Shown: positions 52,616 to 63,281 of the stretch, piece after piece
How positions within the stretch are numbered: position 1 is the first letter of the stretch
Layout of the letters: each line of letters begins with the position of its first letter
Assembly: GCF_900240295.1 (NCBI RefSeq)
Contig: NZ_OEQB01000006.1
Span: 1 to 64,000, forward strand
DNA length: 64,000 nucleotides
Direction of reading: 5' to 3'
From: Megasphaera vaginalis (ex Bordigoni et al. 2020)
GTDB lineage: Bacteria; Bacillota; Negativicutes; Veillonellales; Megasphaeraceae
The notes under the pieces: generated by a model
What the model was told of the DNA's origin: nothing
Database searches by the model: none
What the model saw: the letters and a program-made list of their open reading frames with translations, nothing else
Program-made: the position numbers and the translations under genes

Positions 52616-54571
52616 ATGGCAAAAGAAACGTATGAGTTTCAAGCGGAAACGAAACAACTGTTGGATCTTATGATCCATTCCATTTATACGAATCACGAGA
52701 TTTTTCTGCGGGAATTGATTTCCAATGCTTCCGATGCGATTGATAAGCTGCATTATCAATCACTGACGAACGGCGAACTGCTGGAAGGCGATACGGATTT
52801 CGTCATTCATTTGACACCTGATGCGGAGCAGAAGACGTTGACCTTGTCCGACAACGGGATCGGTATGGACCGTGAAGAATTGATTGCCAATTTAGGTACG
52901 ATCGCGCAATCGGGGACGAAGGCCTTTCTGGAACAGCTGCGCCAGGCTAAGGACAAGGATGAACATGTTTCCGATAAGGAGCTGATCGGCCAATTCGGCG
53001 TCGGCTTCTACTCGGCCTTTATGGTGGCCCGGTCCGTTGCCGTCGTTACGCGGAAAGCCGGCCAATCGCAGGCGTACCGTTGGGAATCGAGCGGTGACGG
53101 CGCCTATACGTTGGAAGAATGCGAAAAAGAAAAACACGGCACCGAAATCATCGTGACCTTGCAGGATGCTTTTTGCGCTGCCGGCAGCGATGAAAACTAT
53201 ACGGATACGTATACGTTGCAGCGTCTGGTCAAAAAGTATTCGGATTACATCCGTTATCCGATTACGATGAATTTCGTCATTGAAGAAGTTCCGAAAGATG
53301 CCGAAGGCAAACCGGTGGAAGGGGCTGCGGCGGAAAAACGAAACGAGTTGCGGACATTGAATTCGATGCAGCCTTTGTGGACCCGCAGCAAATCGGACAT
53401 CAAGCCGGAAGAGTATAAGGACTTTTTCCAACACCAATTCTACGAATGGGATGAACCGATGGAGATTTTCCATACGAAGGCGGAAGGCGCCGTCGAATAT
53501 ACGTCGCTTCTCTTCATTCCCGGCAGTGCTCCGTTCAATCTGTATTACAGTGATTATGAACCGGGCATCCAGCTGTATTCCCGACACGTATTCATTATGG
53601 ACAAATGTAAGGACCTGTTGCCAGACTATCTCCGGTTTGTAAAGGGGCTCGTCGATTCGCCGGATCTGTCTTTGAATATTTCCCGTGAATTATTGCAGCA
53701 GAGCCGCGAATTAAAACTTATCGGCAGAAATCTGGAAAAGAATATTCTCAAGACGTTGACGAGAAAAATGGATAAGGAACGCGAAAGCTATGAAAAGTTC
53801 TGGGCCGAATACGGAAAATCGTTGAAAATAGGTATTTACAGCGGCATGATGAGCGGCGAGAACAAGGTGGATAAGTTAAAGGATCTGCTTCTGTTCATGT
53901 CGTCTAAAGACGGCAAGCTTTGCTCCTTAAAGGAATATACGGCGCGCATGAAAGACGGTCAGGAAAAGATCTATTATGCGACAGGCAAGGATAAGGCGGC
54001 CATCGACGGGTTGCCGCAAATGGAATTGCTTCGCGAACGGGATCTGGAAGTGTTGTACATGCTTGACCCTGTCGACGAATTTGCCGTTGAAGCCGTTGGC
54101 GAATATGCAGGAAAGAAATTTCATTCTATCAGCCGCGGCGATCTGGATTTGGAAGACGAGGCGTTCAAGGCGGAAAAGAAGAAAAATGAAGATATGGCCA
54201 AGTCGAATGAAGCTCTTCTCAGCGATATGAAGTCGGTTTTGGACGGCAAGGTCGTCGACGTCCGTCTCTCGAACCGCCTGAAGACCGGCGCCGTTTGCCT
54301 TGTAGCTGATGCGGCAGGTCCCTCCATCGCAATGGAGCAGGCTTTTGCCGCTGCCGATAATCCGATGCTTAAGGCACGGCGGATTTTAGAAATCAATCCG
54401 CACCATGATCTTTTCAGCCGCTTGCAGCATTTGCATGAAGGCGGTAAAGATACCGACGGTTTCCGCGATTACTGTGGTCTCCTTTACGATCAGGCCCTGC
54501 TCCTGGAAGGGATCATGCCCGATGATCCCGTTGCCTTCGCCAACAAGGTGGCGGCCATGATGGCTAAATAA
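52616..54571 (+). CDS. htpG: Chaperone protein HtpG (Hsp90)
   Basis: A 651-residue Hsp90. The N-terminal ATP-binding domain shows ELISNASDAIDKL, LSDNGIGMD, and GQFGVGFYSAFMV; the middle domain includes NISRELLQQSRELKLI, and a C-terminal dimerisation domain follows. It lacks the charged linker of eukaryotic Hsp90, as expected. Control by a CIRCE operator suggests HrcA regulation, unlike B. subtilis, in which htpG is outside the HrcA regulon. It ends at a bidirectional terminator. Confidence 0.97.
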   Translation: MAKETYEFQAETKQLLDLMIHSIYTNHEIFLRELISNASDAIDKLHYQSLTNGELLEGDTDFVIHLTPDAEQKTLTLSDNGIGMDREELIANLGTIAQSGTKAFLEQLRQAKDKDEHVSDKELIGQFGVGFYSAFMVARSVAVVTRKAGQSQAYRWESSGDGAYTLEECEKEKHGTEIIVTLQDAFCAAGSDENYTDTYTLQRLVKKYSDYIRYPITMNFVIEEVPKDAEGKPVEGAAAEKRNELRTLNSMQPLWTRSKSDIKPEEYKDFFQHQFYEWDEPMEIFHTKAEGAVEYTSLLFIPGSAPFNLYYSDYEPGIQLYSRHVFIMDKCKDLLPDYLRFVKGLVDSPDLSLNISRELLQQSRELKLIGRNLEKNILKTLTRKMDKERESYEKFWAEYGKSLKIGIYSGMMSGENKVDKLKDLLLFMSSKDGKLCSLKEYTARMKDGQEKIYYATGKDKAAIDGLPQMELLRERDLEVLYMLDPVDEFAVEAVGEYAGKKFHSISRGDLDLEDEAFKAEKKKNEDMAKSNEALLSDMKSVLDGKVVDVRLSNRLKTGAVCLVADAAGPSIAMEQAFAAADNPMLKARRILEINPHHDLFSRLQHLHEGGKDTDGFRDYCGLLYDQALLLEGIMPDDPVAFANKVAAMMAK

Positions 54572-54601
54572 TAAACGCGCACCCTCTTTTCTATAACATA
54601 G

Positions 54602-54650
54602 AAAAATCCCCGACAGAAATACGGTAGCAGTATTTCTGTCGGGGATTTTT
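54602..54650. terminator. Bidirectional terminator between htpG and the glycosyltransferase gene
   Basis: A perfect 21-bp inverted repeat (54602-54622 with 54630-54650) bears five A at the left end and five T at the right end, serving convergent genes. Confidence 0.92.
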
Positions 54651-54682
54651 GGCAAACAGTTGAATGTAGTAGTATGACAGTT

Positions 54683-56149
54683 CTATTTCTTTTGTAAAAT
54701 CGTATACTTATTTACTGTTTCCTCGGACGTGTCGCCCGGTCCTGCCGTCGTTATTCCCCATTGTTGCAGGAATAAGGCCGGTGTTATCGGCTTTTGCGCC
54801 TCTCTGACAAGGGTGCTGCCCGGCGTTGTCGTTGCTCCTTCAATAGCTATCATGGGCATGACGTTTTTTGCATTCCAACTCAGCCCGTGTGGTTTCAGCT
54901 TTTCGAGGTCCGCGGCCGGTGCCGTTGCATAAATTTTTTTGTCGCTGTAAAAGACGGCTGATGTCCGATAAAAGCCGTCAAAGCAGATCGGCCCGGCCGT
55001 TGTGTCCATGACGCGCAGTTGCGCGCCGATTTCTTTGCCCGATTGGCGCAGCATGATCGTCGGAGCGAACAGTAAGGTCAAGGCGATGTAGATTGCAAAG
55101 CAGGAGGCGCCGACCGCCTTGACCGGCACGGCGGCATCTTTCCAGAGGACGGCGGACAAGATGGCGAAGGAGAACAGGGCCGGAAAAGTATACGTAGAAT
55201 ATTTGGTGGCGACTAATTCGAAAAAGATCAATATGACTGCCATATAGATTAGGAGCAGTCGGGTAATATCGGCGGCTTTCCGGAACTGCAGGTCATGGCG
55301 TTTCCATTTTTTATATAACGAAACGGGCAGAATAAAGCTCCACGGCAAAAACCCGACGGCATAAACGATCAGGTAAAAGTACCACTTATTTTGTCCGGGA
55401 TGCTCCGAGACGGTCGCCCTGAGGACGTTGTGCACACCCAGGAAGTTTATCAGAAAATCGGCGCCGTGCAGGCAATACATCGTGCCGTACCAGAGACCGG
55501 TGAGGCTGAAAAAGAGCATCATGCCCGAAAAGAAATGAAGGCGCATGAATTCGTGCAGGTCCTTTTTGAGAAAGAGGAAGACCAAGGCGGCGAAGCCGGG
55601 CAGAAAAAGGCCGATCGGGCCCTTGGTCAAGGTCGCCAAGGCGGCGAACAGATAACAGCCGTAGTAGTAACGGGAGTTTTCCTTATAGCCCAAGTAAAAA
55701 AAGGCGATGGCGGCACTCGTGAAGAGGAAAAGAGAGGCGTCTGTAATGACGGCTTTGGAAAGCAGAAAAAATTCCGTACTCGTGCCCAAGATAACGGCGG
55801 CCCGCCAAGCGGTCTTTGCGTCGTAGGCGCGATTGGCGAACCAATATGTGAACAGAAGGGAAAGCGTTCCCATGACGGCTGAAGGAAAACGGGCGGCGAA
55901 TTCATTGAAGCCGAAGAGCTTGAAGGACAATGCCAACTCCCAGTAGTAAAAAATCGGTTTATCATACCAGTAACGACCAAAAATTTGTGGAGAAATCCAA
56001 TCGCCTGACTGGACCATTTCTTTTGCCGTTAAGGCGTAATTCGATTCTGACGTGTCGGTGACAGCTAGCAGATTGTTGCCCAGCAGATACAAAAAAAGAG
56101 CGAAAAAGAGCAAAACGAGATAAGGATGTTCTTGTCGTAAACGCTTCAT
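54683..56149 (-). CDS. ArnT-like glycosyltransferase, GT39/GT83 family
   Basis: A 488-residue integral membrane glycosyltransferase with about a dozen helices. The N-terminal first periplasmic loop carries an acidic motif (NNLLAVTDTSESNYALTAKEM) and is followed by GRYWYDKPIFYYWE, as in ArnT/PMT-type enzymes that use polyprenyl-phosphate sugars. ArnT adds aminoarabinose to lipid A. The C-terminal ~130 residues form a soluble domain. I start at ATG 56149, six bases after GAAGG. Substrate and acceptor are inferred from the family. Confidence 0.82.
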   Translation of the reverse strand: MKRLRQEHPYLVLLFFALFLYLLGNNLLAVTDTSESNYALTAKEMVQSGDWISPQIFGRYWYDKPIFYYWELALSFKLFGFNEFAARFPSAVMGTLSLLFTYWFANRAYDAKTAWRAAVILGTSTEFFLLSKAVITDASLFLFTSAAIAFFYLGYKENSRYYYGCYLFAALATLTKGPIGLFLPGFAALVFLFLKKDLHEFMRLHFFSGMMLFFSLTGLWYGTMYCLHGADFLINFLGVHNVLRATVSEHPGQNKWYFYLIVYAVGFLPWSFILPVSLYKKWKRHDLQFRKAADITRLLLIYMAVILIFFELVATKYSTYTFPALFSFAILSAVLWKDAAVPVKAVGASCFAIYIALTLLFAPTIMLRQSGKEIGAQLRVMDTTAGPICFDGFYRTSAVFYSDKKIYATAPAADLEKLKPHGLSWNAKNVMPMIAIEGATTTPGSTLVREAQKPITPALFLQQWGITTAGPGDTSEETVNKYTILQKK

Positions 56150-56284
56150 GGGAAACCTTCTTTCACTGCGTGATGTAATGAGCATACCTGGCCTCATTAA
56201 AGAAAGGTGTACGAAAAGTTAAATAAACTTTAAACTATCTTTCCGCAGCCGGACAGATTCGCGCATACGCCGAAAAGGAGGAGG

Positions 56285-56313
56285 TGTACATATGTTCGCT
56301 CTTATGGTATGAT
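56285..56313 (+). promoter_or_regulatory. uvrB promoter with LexA-like SOS box
   Basis: A -35-like TGTACA (56285-56290) and TATGAT (56308-56313) are 17 bases apart. The site TGTACATATGTTCG (56285-56298) reads CGAACATATGTACA on the other strand and matches the Gram-positive LexA box CGAAC-RNRY-GTTCG in its left half, its centre and two of five right-half bases. It overlaps the -35, as expected for repression. Confidence 0.6.
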
Positions 56314-56361
56314 ACAGGTACATTTCATTGATAATTATTATTTTTTATAGCAGGGGTAAAA

Positions 56362-58515
56362 ATGGATGTAGCAGGGCATAATAAAGATTACGACGACAGC
56401 CGCCGTTTTCGCGTCGTCGCGCCGTATGAGGCGATGGGAGACCAGCCGGAAGCCGTCCGGTCGCTGGCCCGGGGCGTGGCAACCGGGCAATGGGCGCAGG
56501 TCTTGCTCGGCGCTACAGGTACGGGGAAGACGTTTACGATGGCCAAGGTTATTGAAGCTGTTCAGAAGCCGACGCTGGTCATTGCGCATAACAAAACGCT
56601 GGCGGCGCAGCTTTGCAGTGAATTCAAAGCTTTCTTTCCCGACAACGAGGTCGGATATTTTGTCAGCTATTATGACTACTATCAGCCGGAGGCGTATATT
56701 GCCACGACGGATACCTATATTGAAAAAGATGCGTCCATTAATGATGAGATTGATAAGCTGCGCCATTCGGCAACAATGAGCCTCTTTGAACGGCGCGACG
56801 TCATTATCGTCGCTTCCGTTTCCTGCATCTATGGCTTAGGTGACCCGGAAGATTACAGTGATCTCGTCGTGTCGCTTCGCCTGGGACAGGAAAAGGGACA
56901 AGCAGAGATTCTTCGTAAGCTCGTCGATATTCAATACACGCGGAATGACATGGAACTGCGCCGCGGCACGTTTCGCGTTCACGGCGACACGATCGAGATT
57001 TTTCCGGCCGCGTTTGACAGTTCCGTCATTCGCGTCGAAATGTTCGGCGATGAAATCGACAGGCTGACGGAAGTCGACGTGCTGACCGGAGAGGTGTTGG
57101 CGGAACGCAAGCACGTCGCCATTTATCCGGCCAGTCATTATGTGACGACAAAGGAAAAGATGGAGAGGGCCATCGGCACGATCAGCCGTGAATTGGAAGA
57201 GCAGCTGAAACTGCTGAAAGAGGCCGGCCGTCTGCTGGAAGCGCAGCGGCTGGAACAGCGGACGCGGTACGATATGGAAATGATGGAAGAAATGGGATAT
57301 TGTTCGGGAATCGAAAATTATTCACGCCATTTGTCGGGCCGTCAGGCCGGAGAAGCGCCTTATACGTTGCTCGATTACTTTCCCGACGATTTCCTGATCA
57401 TGATTGACGAATCGCATGTGACGCTGCCGCAGTTGCGGGCTATGTACGCCGGTGACCGTTCCCGCAAGACGTCGTTGATTGAATACGGATTTCGCCTGCC
57501 GTCGGCTCTCGATAACAGGCCGCTGAATTTCGATGAATTTGTCGAACGGATCAATCAGATTATCTATGTCAGCGCCACGCCCGGCGACTACGAAATGGAC
57601 GTGCAGACGAATTTGGCGCAGCAGATTATCCGACCTACGGGGCTGTTGGATCCCTTGGTGGAAGTGCGACCGATTGCCGGCCAGATGGATGATTTACTCG
57701 GCGAGATACGCCGGCGGATGGAACGCCATGAACGGGTCCTGGTAACGACGCTGACCAAAAAGATGGCAGAAGATTTGACCGATTATTTAAAGGAAATGGG
57801 AATTCTCGTCCGCTATCTTCATTCCGATATTGCGACGATTGAACGGGCCGAGATCATCCGCGATCTGCGCGCCGGTGTTTTCGATGTTCTCGTCGGCATC
57901 AATTTACTGCGTGAAGGGCTCGATATGCCGGAAGTTTCTCTCGTCGCCATTCTCGATGCCGATAAAGAAGGTTTTTTGCGTTCCGACACGTCGCTGATTC
58001 AGACGATGGGGCGCGCCGCGCGTAATGCCAACGGTCAGGTTATTATGTACGCCGACGTCGTTACGGGATCGATGGCGCGTGCCATGGAAGAGACGCAGCG
58101 GCGGCGTGAAGTGCAGGCGGCGTATAACGAAGCGCACGGCATTACGCCGCAGTCTATTCGCAAAGACGTCGTTGATCTGATCGAACTGACAAAGGTAGCG
58201 GAAGACAGAAGCGCCTATGAAGGGGAAGGCGAGGGATTGACGAAAGAGGCGCTCCATAAAGTTATCCATACCTTGACGGAACAGATGAAGCAGGCTTCGA
58301 AAACTCTGGAATTTGAAAAGGCCGCGCAGCTGCGCGACCGCTTGGGAGAACTGCGACAACAGCTTTCGGCGCTGGCTTGTGACGATACGCTGCCGAAGGA
58401 ATTGCAAGGTGAAGATATGCCGCAGGCGAAGTTTGTCCGTAAAGTACGCCGTCCCGACCGCAGGCGCCTGAAGACGACTGCCGATAAAGGCGGAAAAGGG
58501 AGTAGACAACAGTGA
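56362..58515 (+). CDS. uvrB: Excinuclease ABC subunit B
   Basis: A 717-residue UvrB. The Walker A motif is [10 protein letters not shown] (about residues 48-57), the damage-verifying beta-hairpin carries [10 protein letters not shown], the helicase DEAD-like box is [10 protein letters not shown], motif VI is QTMGRAARN and a UVR domain is near the C-terminus. It is longer than typical UvrB (~660-670) by a basic tail rich in Arg and Lys. The stop overlaps the uvrA start (TGATG). Confidence 0.97.
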   Translation: MDVAGHNKDYDDSRRFRVVAPYEAMGDQPEAVRSLARGVATGQWAQVLLGATGTGKTFTMAKVIEAVQKPTLVIAHNKTLAAQLCSEFKAFFPDNEVGYFVSYYDYYQPEAYIATTDTYIEKDASINDEIDKLRHSATMSLFERRDVIIVASVSCIYGLGDPEDYSDLVVSLRLGQEKGQAEILRKLVDIQYTRNDMELRRGTFRVHGDTIEIFPAAFDSSVIRVEMFGDEIDRLTEVDVLTGEVLAERKHVAIYPASHYVTTKEKMERAIGTISRELEEQLKLLKEAGRLLEAQRLEQRTRYDMEMMEEMGYCSGIENYSRHLSGRQAGEAPYTLLDYFPDDFLIMIDESHVTLPQLRAMYAGDRSRKTSLIEYGFRLPSALDNRPLNFDEFVERINQIIYVSATPGDYEMDVQTNLAQQIIRPTGLLDPLVEVRPIAGQMDDLLGEIRRRMERHERVLVTTLTKKMAEDLTDYLKEMGILVRYLHSDIATIERAEIIRDLRAGVFDVLVGINLLREGLDMPEVSLVAILDADKEGFLRSDTSLIQTMGRAARNANGQVIMYADVVTGSMARAMEETQRRREVQAAYNEAHGITPQSIRKDVVDLIELTKVAEDRSAYEGEGEGLTKEALHKVIHTLTEQMKQASKTLEFEKAAQLRDRLGELRQQLSALACDDTLPKELQGEDMPQAKFVRKVRRPDRRRLKTTADKGGKGSRQQ

Positions 58516-61379
58516 TGCCAACTGATAAATATATTGAGATAAAAGGCGCCAGACAGCATAATTTAAAAAACATAGATGTCAAATTGCCGCGCGATAGTTT
58601 TGTCGTTTTTACGGGATTGTCGGGATCGGGAAAATCGTCGCTGGCTTTCGATACGATTTACGCCGAAGGGCAGCGACGCTACGTCGAATCCCTTTCCGCC
58701 TATGCCAGGCAGTTTTTGGGGCAAATGGATAAACCTGACGTCGATTATATTGAAGGGTTGTCGCCGGCGATTTCCATTGACCAGAAGACGACGAGTCGCA
58801 ATCCCCGTTCGACAGTCGGCACGGTGACGGAGATTTACGACTACTTGCGGCTTCTTTACGCCCGTGCCGGTGAAGCCTTTTGTCCGCACTGCGGCAAGCC
58901 GATCCGGCAGCAGTCGATTGAGCAGATGGCCGATGCCGTCCTGGCGCTCGGCGACGGAGAGAAGGTCATGATTATGGCGCCCGTTGTAGATGGCCGCAAG
59001 GGGACGCACCAGAAGGTGCTGTCCCGGCTGGTCAAAGACGGCTATGTCCGTGTCCGCGTTGACGGCGCCATGTATCTGCTTTCCGACGACATTCCGATGG
59101 AAAAGAACAAGAAGCATACGATAGAAGTCGTCGTGGACCGTCTGGTCGTCAAAGAACAAATCGTATCGCGCCTTACGGACTCTCTGGAGACGGCGGCCAG
59201 GTTGGGCGACGGTATTGTGCGCGTCTATCGGTTGGAAACGCAGGAGGTACTGACGTACAGTCAGCATTTTGCCTGCCCTGACTGCCATATCAGCCTGCCC
59301 GAAATCGAGCCGCACCTTTTTTCTTTCAACAGTCCCTTCGGCGCCTGCCCCGCCTGTTCCGGCATCGGCAGCACGAGAGAAATCGACGAATCCCTTGTCA
59401 TTCCTGACCGGAACAAGACTTTTGCAGAGGGGGCCGTGGCGGCGTTGAGCAGTAACCCCAACGCCTGGTTCATGAGGCAGCTCGGCGGCCTGCTGAAGCC
59501 GCAGGGATTCGGTCTGGACAATTCCTTTTCCGATTTACCCGGTGCGTTGCAGGAAAAGGTCCTTTGGGGTTCTGACGATCCCTGCGTATTTGAATATGAA
59601 AACATGCGCGGTGAAGTGAAAACATTTACGACGCCCTTTGAAGGTGTCATGCCGATGATCAGACGGCGTTACCGGGAGGCGTCCTCCGATATGATGCGTG
59701 ATCAATTCGAGCAGTTCATGACGGTGAAGCCCTGTTCGGTCTGCCACGGCGCCCGGCTTAAACCGGAAGCGCTGGCTATCAAGATCGGCGGTATCAATAT
59801 TCAGCAACTGACGGACATGACTGTCCGTGAAATGATCGCATTTTTTGAGACGGTACAGCTGACGGAAAGACAACAACTCATTGCCAAGCAGGTTTTAAAG
59901 GAGATCAGGGGGCGTCTGCAATTTCTGCAAACTGTCGGTTTGGAGTACTTGACGCTGTCCCGGACGGCAGGTACCTTGTCCGGCGGGGAAGCGCAGCGTA
60001 TACGGCTGGCCACACAAATCGGTTCAGGTCTCGTCGGCGTTCTGTACATTCTCGATGAACCGTCAATCGGTCTGCACCAGCGGGATAATGAAAAACTGCT
60101 TCAGGCCTTGCGGCATCTGCGCGATATCGGCAATACGCTGATTGTCGTCGAACATGATGAAGATACGATGCGCGCTGCCGACTATATTTTGGATATCGGT
60201 CCCGCAGCCGGTGAACATGGCGGTCAGATCGTTGCTCAAGGTACGGCTGACGACATCATGGCCTGCCGGGAGTCCCTGACAGGCCAGTATCTTTCCGGCG
60301 CGAAATATGTGCCGCTGCCGCAGCGGCGTTGTCCCGGCAACGGGATGACAATCGATATTATCGGCGCCGCAGAGCATAACCTGAAAAATATTGACGTTTC
60401 TTTTCCTCTCGGTACGCTGACTGTCGTTACGGGCGTTTCCGGTTCGGGGAAATCGACCCTTGTCAATGAAATCCTGTACAAGGGCATGGCGGAGGCCGTC
60501 TACGGGACGCCTCACCGTCCCGGCAAGTTCAAATCCTTGCAGGGAACGGAACATATTGACAAACTCATTAATATCGATCAGTCGCCGATCGGCAGGACGC
60601 CTCGGTCGAATCCGGCCACGTATACGGGTGTCTTCGATTTTATTCGCCAACTTTACAGTCAGACGGCAGAAGCCAAGATCAGGGGATACAAGGCCGGCCG
60701 TTTCAGTTTTAATATCAAAGGCGGCCGCTGTGAAGCCTGTCACGGCGACGGCATTATTCGCATAGAAATGAATTTTTTGCCTGATGTTTATGTGCCTTGC
60801 GAAGTTTGCCGCGGCGCGCGCTACAACAGGGAAACGCTGGAAGTGAAATACAAGGGGAAAACGATTGCCGACGTGTTGAATATGACCGTTGATGACGCTT
60901 GCGAGTTTTTCGCCAATTTGCCACGTATCCTGAACAAGTTGCAGACCTTGCAGGAAGTGGGGCTCGGCTATATTCGGTTAGGTCAGCCTGCGACGACGTT
61001 GTCAGGCGGCGAGGCGCAGCGTGTCAAGTTGGCGACGGAGCTGTCGAAACGGAGTACGGGACGGACGCTCTATATTCTTGACGAACCGACAACGGGGCTG
61101 CACGCGGCGGATATCCACCGGCTGATGACGGTACTCCGGCTGCTTGTTGACGGCGGCGACACGGTCGTCGTTATTGAGCATAACCTTGATGTCATTAAAA
61201 CGGCCGATTATATTATCGACTTGGGGCCTGAAGGCGGCGACGGCGGCGGTACGGTCGTGGCCGTCGGTACGCCTGAACAGATCTGCCAGGCGGCGGCATC
61301 GTATACGGGAAAGTTTCTGCAACCCGTCCTGGAGCGGACGCGACGGTTGATGACCGAAGAGGCGCGCCATGGCGTTTAG
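58515..61379 (+). CDS. uvrA: Excinuclease ABC subunit A
   Basis: A 954-residue UvrA, the damage sensor of nucleotide excision repair. Two ABC ATPase modules have Walker [11 protein letters not shown] and [10 protein letters not shown] and two LSGGEAQR signatures. Zinc modules are CPDC..CPAC and CEAC..CEVC. Start ATG 58515 overlaps the uvrB stop; GTG 58512 is an alternative. It ends inside the beginning of uvrC (11-base overlap). Confidence 0.97.
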   Translation: MPTDKYIEIKGARQHNLKNIDVKLPRDSFVVFTGLSGSGKSSLAFDTIYAEGQRRYVESLSAYARQFLGQMDKPDVDYIEGLSPAISIDQKTTSRNPRSTVGTVTEIYDYLRLLYARAGEAFCPHCGKPIRQQSIEQMADAVLALGDGEKVMIMAPVVDGRKGTHQKVLSRLVKDGYVRVRVDGAMYLLSDDIPMEKNKKHTIEVVVDRLVVKEQIVSRLTDSLETAARLGDGIVRVYRLETQEVLTYSQHFACPDCHISLPEIEPHLFSFNSPFGACPACSGIGSTREIDESLVIPDRNKTFAEGAVAALSSNPNAWFMRQLGGLLKPQGFGLDNSFSDLPGALQEKVLWGSDDPCVFEYENMRGEVKTFTTPFEGVMPMIRRRYREASSDMMRDQFEQFMTVKPCSVCHGARLKPEALAIKIGGINIQQLTDMTVREMIAFFETVQLTERQQLIAKQVLKEIRGRLQFLQTVGLEYLTLSRTAGTLSGGEAQRIRLATQIGSGLVGVLYILDEPSIGLHQRDNEKLLQALRHLRDIGNTLIVVEHDEDTMRAADYILDIGPAAGEHGGQIVAQGTADDIMACRESLTGQYLSGAKYVPLPQRRCPGNGMTIDIIGAAEHNLKNIDVSFPLGTLTVVTGVSGSGKSTLVNEILYKGMAEAVYGTPHRPGKFKSLQGTEHIDKLINIDQSPIGRTPRSNPATYTGVFDFIRQLYSQTAEAKIRGYKAGRFSFNIKGGRCEACHGDGIIRIEMNFLPDVYVPCEVCRGARYNRETLEVKYKGKTIADVLNMTVDDACEFFANLPRILNKLQTLQEVGLGYIRLGQPATTLSGGEAQRVKLATELSKRSTGRTLYILDEPTTGLHAADIHRLMTVLRLLVDGGDTVVVIEHNLDVIKTADYIIDLGPEGGDGGGTVVAVGTPEQICQAAASYTGKFLQPVLERTRRLMTEEARHGV

Positions 61380-63198
61380 TGAAGGCGTACTGGAAAAGGT
61401 ACGGAATTTGACGACCGAACCCGGCGTTTACCTGTGGAAAGACGGACGGGGACGTATCCTGTACGTCGGTAAAGCGATCAATTTGCGCAACCGCGTCAAG
61501 AGCTATGTTCGCAACGATACCAACAGGGCCGTGAAGGTTGCGGCCATGCTCAGCCACGCCGTCGATTTGGAAACGATCGTCGTGGCGAACGAGATGGAGG
61601 CGCTGATTCTCGAGAATACGCTGATCAAAAAGCACCACCCCCGCTATAATATCATGCTGCGCGACGACAAGACCTATCCATATATCAAGGTGACGCTGCA
61701 AGAAGATTTTCCCCGCATGTTCATGACGCGCCGCGTCATGCGCGACGGCGCTCGGTATTTCGGACCTTACGCCGATGCCGGCGCCGTCCATCGCGTCTTG
61801 AAGGCGATGCAGGCGGCGCTTCGCCTCCGGACCTGCCGTTCCATGCGCGTGCAGCGGCCGTGTTTGCAATATCATTTGGGGCACTGCGATGCGCCTTGCG
61901 TCGGGTATATTTCCAAAGAAGCTTATCGCAAGCTTGCCCTGCGGGCTGTGGACGCGTTGGAAGGACGCAGTACGGAACTGCTGCTGCAGTTGCAGCGGCA
62001 AATGGAAGAGGCCGCCGAAAAAATGGAATTTGAGAAAGCCGCCATGTATCGCGATCAGGCGACGGCATTGAAGGTTATTCAATCCCAGCAGGATATCGTC
62101 ACGCAAGGCGGGGATACGGATGTTATCGGGTTTGCCCGCTCGGCGGGACAGACTTGTGTGCAGATTTATACGATACGTGGCGGCAAGCTCATGGGACGGG
62201 AAACGTTCAGTCTGGAAAACAGCCTGGATGAAACCGACGCCGCATTGACGGAAGCGATTTTGGACCAGTACTATGTTGCCGGCGTTTTTGTACCGAAGGA
62301 AATCATCGTTCCCGCCGTCCGGGAACAGGCGGCTTACGAACATCGGCTGACCGGACAAAAGGGGCAGCATGTCACACTCGTCGTGCCGCAGCGGGGCATG
62401 AAGCGAAGATTACTGGAAATGGCGGAGAACAATGCCGCTGTGCTGATGGAACAGCGGCGGCTTCAGTGGCAACACGACCTCGATAAGACGAGCGGCGCCG
62501 TTGAAGCGTTGGCTCGCGCTCTTGATCTGCCGCAACTGCCGGAACGGATGGAGTGTTTTGATATTTCGCATATTCAGGGCAGCGAGACGGTGGCTTCCAT
62601 GGTCGTCTTTGAAGGCGGCAGGCCGGCCAAAAGTGAATATCGCCGTTTTAAGCTGAAAACGGTGCAGGGAAAACCGGACGACTTCGCCGCTATGGCGGAG
62701 ATCATGGCACGGCGTTACAGCGAAACGGATTGGCCCGAACCGGATCTGATCGTCATTGACGGCGGCAAGGGACAGCTGCATGCGGCCTTGCCGGTCATCC
62801 GCGGCGCCGGTGCGGCGGCGCCTGTCATCAGTTTGGCCAAGCGGATTGAAGAGGTCTTTGTTGAAGGCCGTTCCGATGCGATTATCTTTGATCACCACAC
62901 ACCGGAATTGCAGTTGCTTCAAGCTATCCGGGATGAAGCGCATCGTTTCGCCATTACCTATCACCGCAAACTGCGCGGCAAACGGAATCTCGTTTCCGTC
63001 CTGGATCACGTCGCCGGCATAGGGCCGAAACGGCGCAAGGCATTGTGGCAGGCTTTTGGGAGTCTTGACGAAATGAAAGCCGCTTCGCTCGAAGAATTGG
63101 CTGCCGTAGACGGCATGAATCGGCTTGCAGCGGAAAATGTGTATTACTTTTTTCGCCTCGGTACCGATGAGAAACGAAAAGCGACAAATCAAAAGTAA
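61369..63198 (+). CDS. uvrC: Excinuclease ABC subunit C
   Basis: A 609-residue UvrC. The N-terminal GIY-YIG nuclease domain ([21 protein letters not shown]) makes the 3' incision, a UVR domain (about residues 200-235) binds UvrB, the RNase H-like domain ([21 protein letters not shown]) makes the 5' incision, and a helix-hairpin-helix ([16 protein letters not shown]) is at the C-terminus. Length is normal. The complete uvrBAC repair set forms one operon. Confidence 0.97.
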   Translation: MAFSEGVLEKVRNLTTEPGVYLWKDGRGRILYVGKAINLRNRVKSYVRNDTNRAVKVAAMLSHAVDLETIVVANEMEALILENTLIKKHHPRYNIMLRDDKTYPYIKVTLQEDFPRMFMTRRVMRDGARYFGPYADAGAVHRVLKAMQAALRLRTCRSMRVQRPCLQYHLGHCDAPCVGYISKEAYRKLALRAVDALEGRSTELLLQLQRQMEEAAEKMEFEKAAMYRDQATALKVIQSQQDIVTQGGDTDVIGFARSAGQTCVQIYTIRGGKLMGRETFSLENSLDETDAALTEAILDQYYVAGVFVPKEIIVPAVREQAAYEHRLTGQKGQHVTLVVPQRGMKRRLLEMAENNAAVLMEQRRLQWQHDLDKTSGAVEALARALDLPQLPERMECFDISHIQGSETVASMVVFEGGRPAKSEYRRFKLKTVQGKPDDFAAMAEIMARRYSETDWPEPDLIVIDGGKGQLHAALPVIRGAGAAAPVISLAKRIEEVFVEGRSDAIIFDHHTPELQLLQAIRDEAHRFAITYHRKLRGKRNLVSVLDHVAGIGPKRRKALWQAFGSLDEMKAASLEELAAVDGMNRLAAENVYYFFRLGTDEKRKATNQK

Positions 63199-63281
63199 CG
63201 TTTGTCAAGGTAATGATAAATAAGGTATAATTAAAAAGTATAGCTAAATCTATTCCATAAACGGGGAAAGGAGGGATTTAC

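Noticed and set aside
61213-62370. 385-codon minus-strand frame opposite uvrC
   Set aside because: It is antisense to the conserved GIY-YIG and UVR parts of uvrC and has no start signals.
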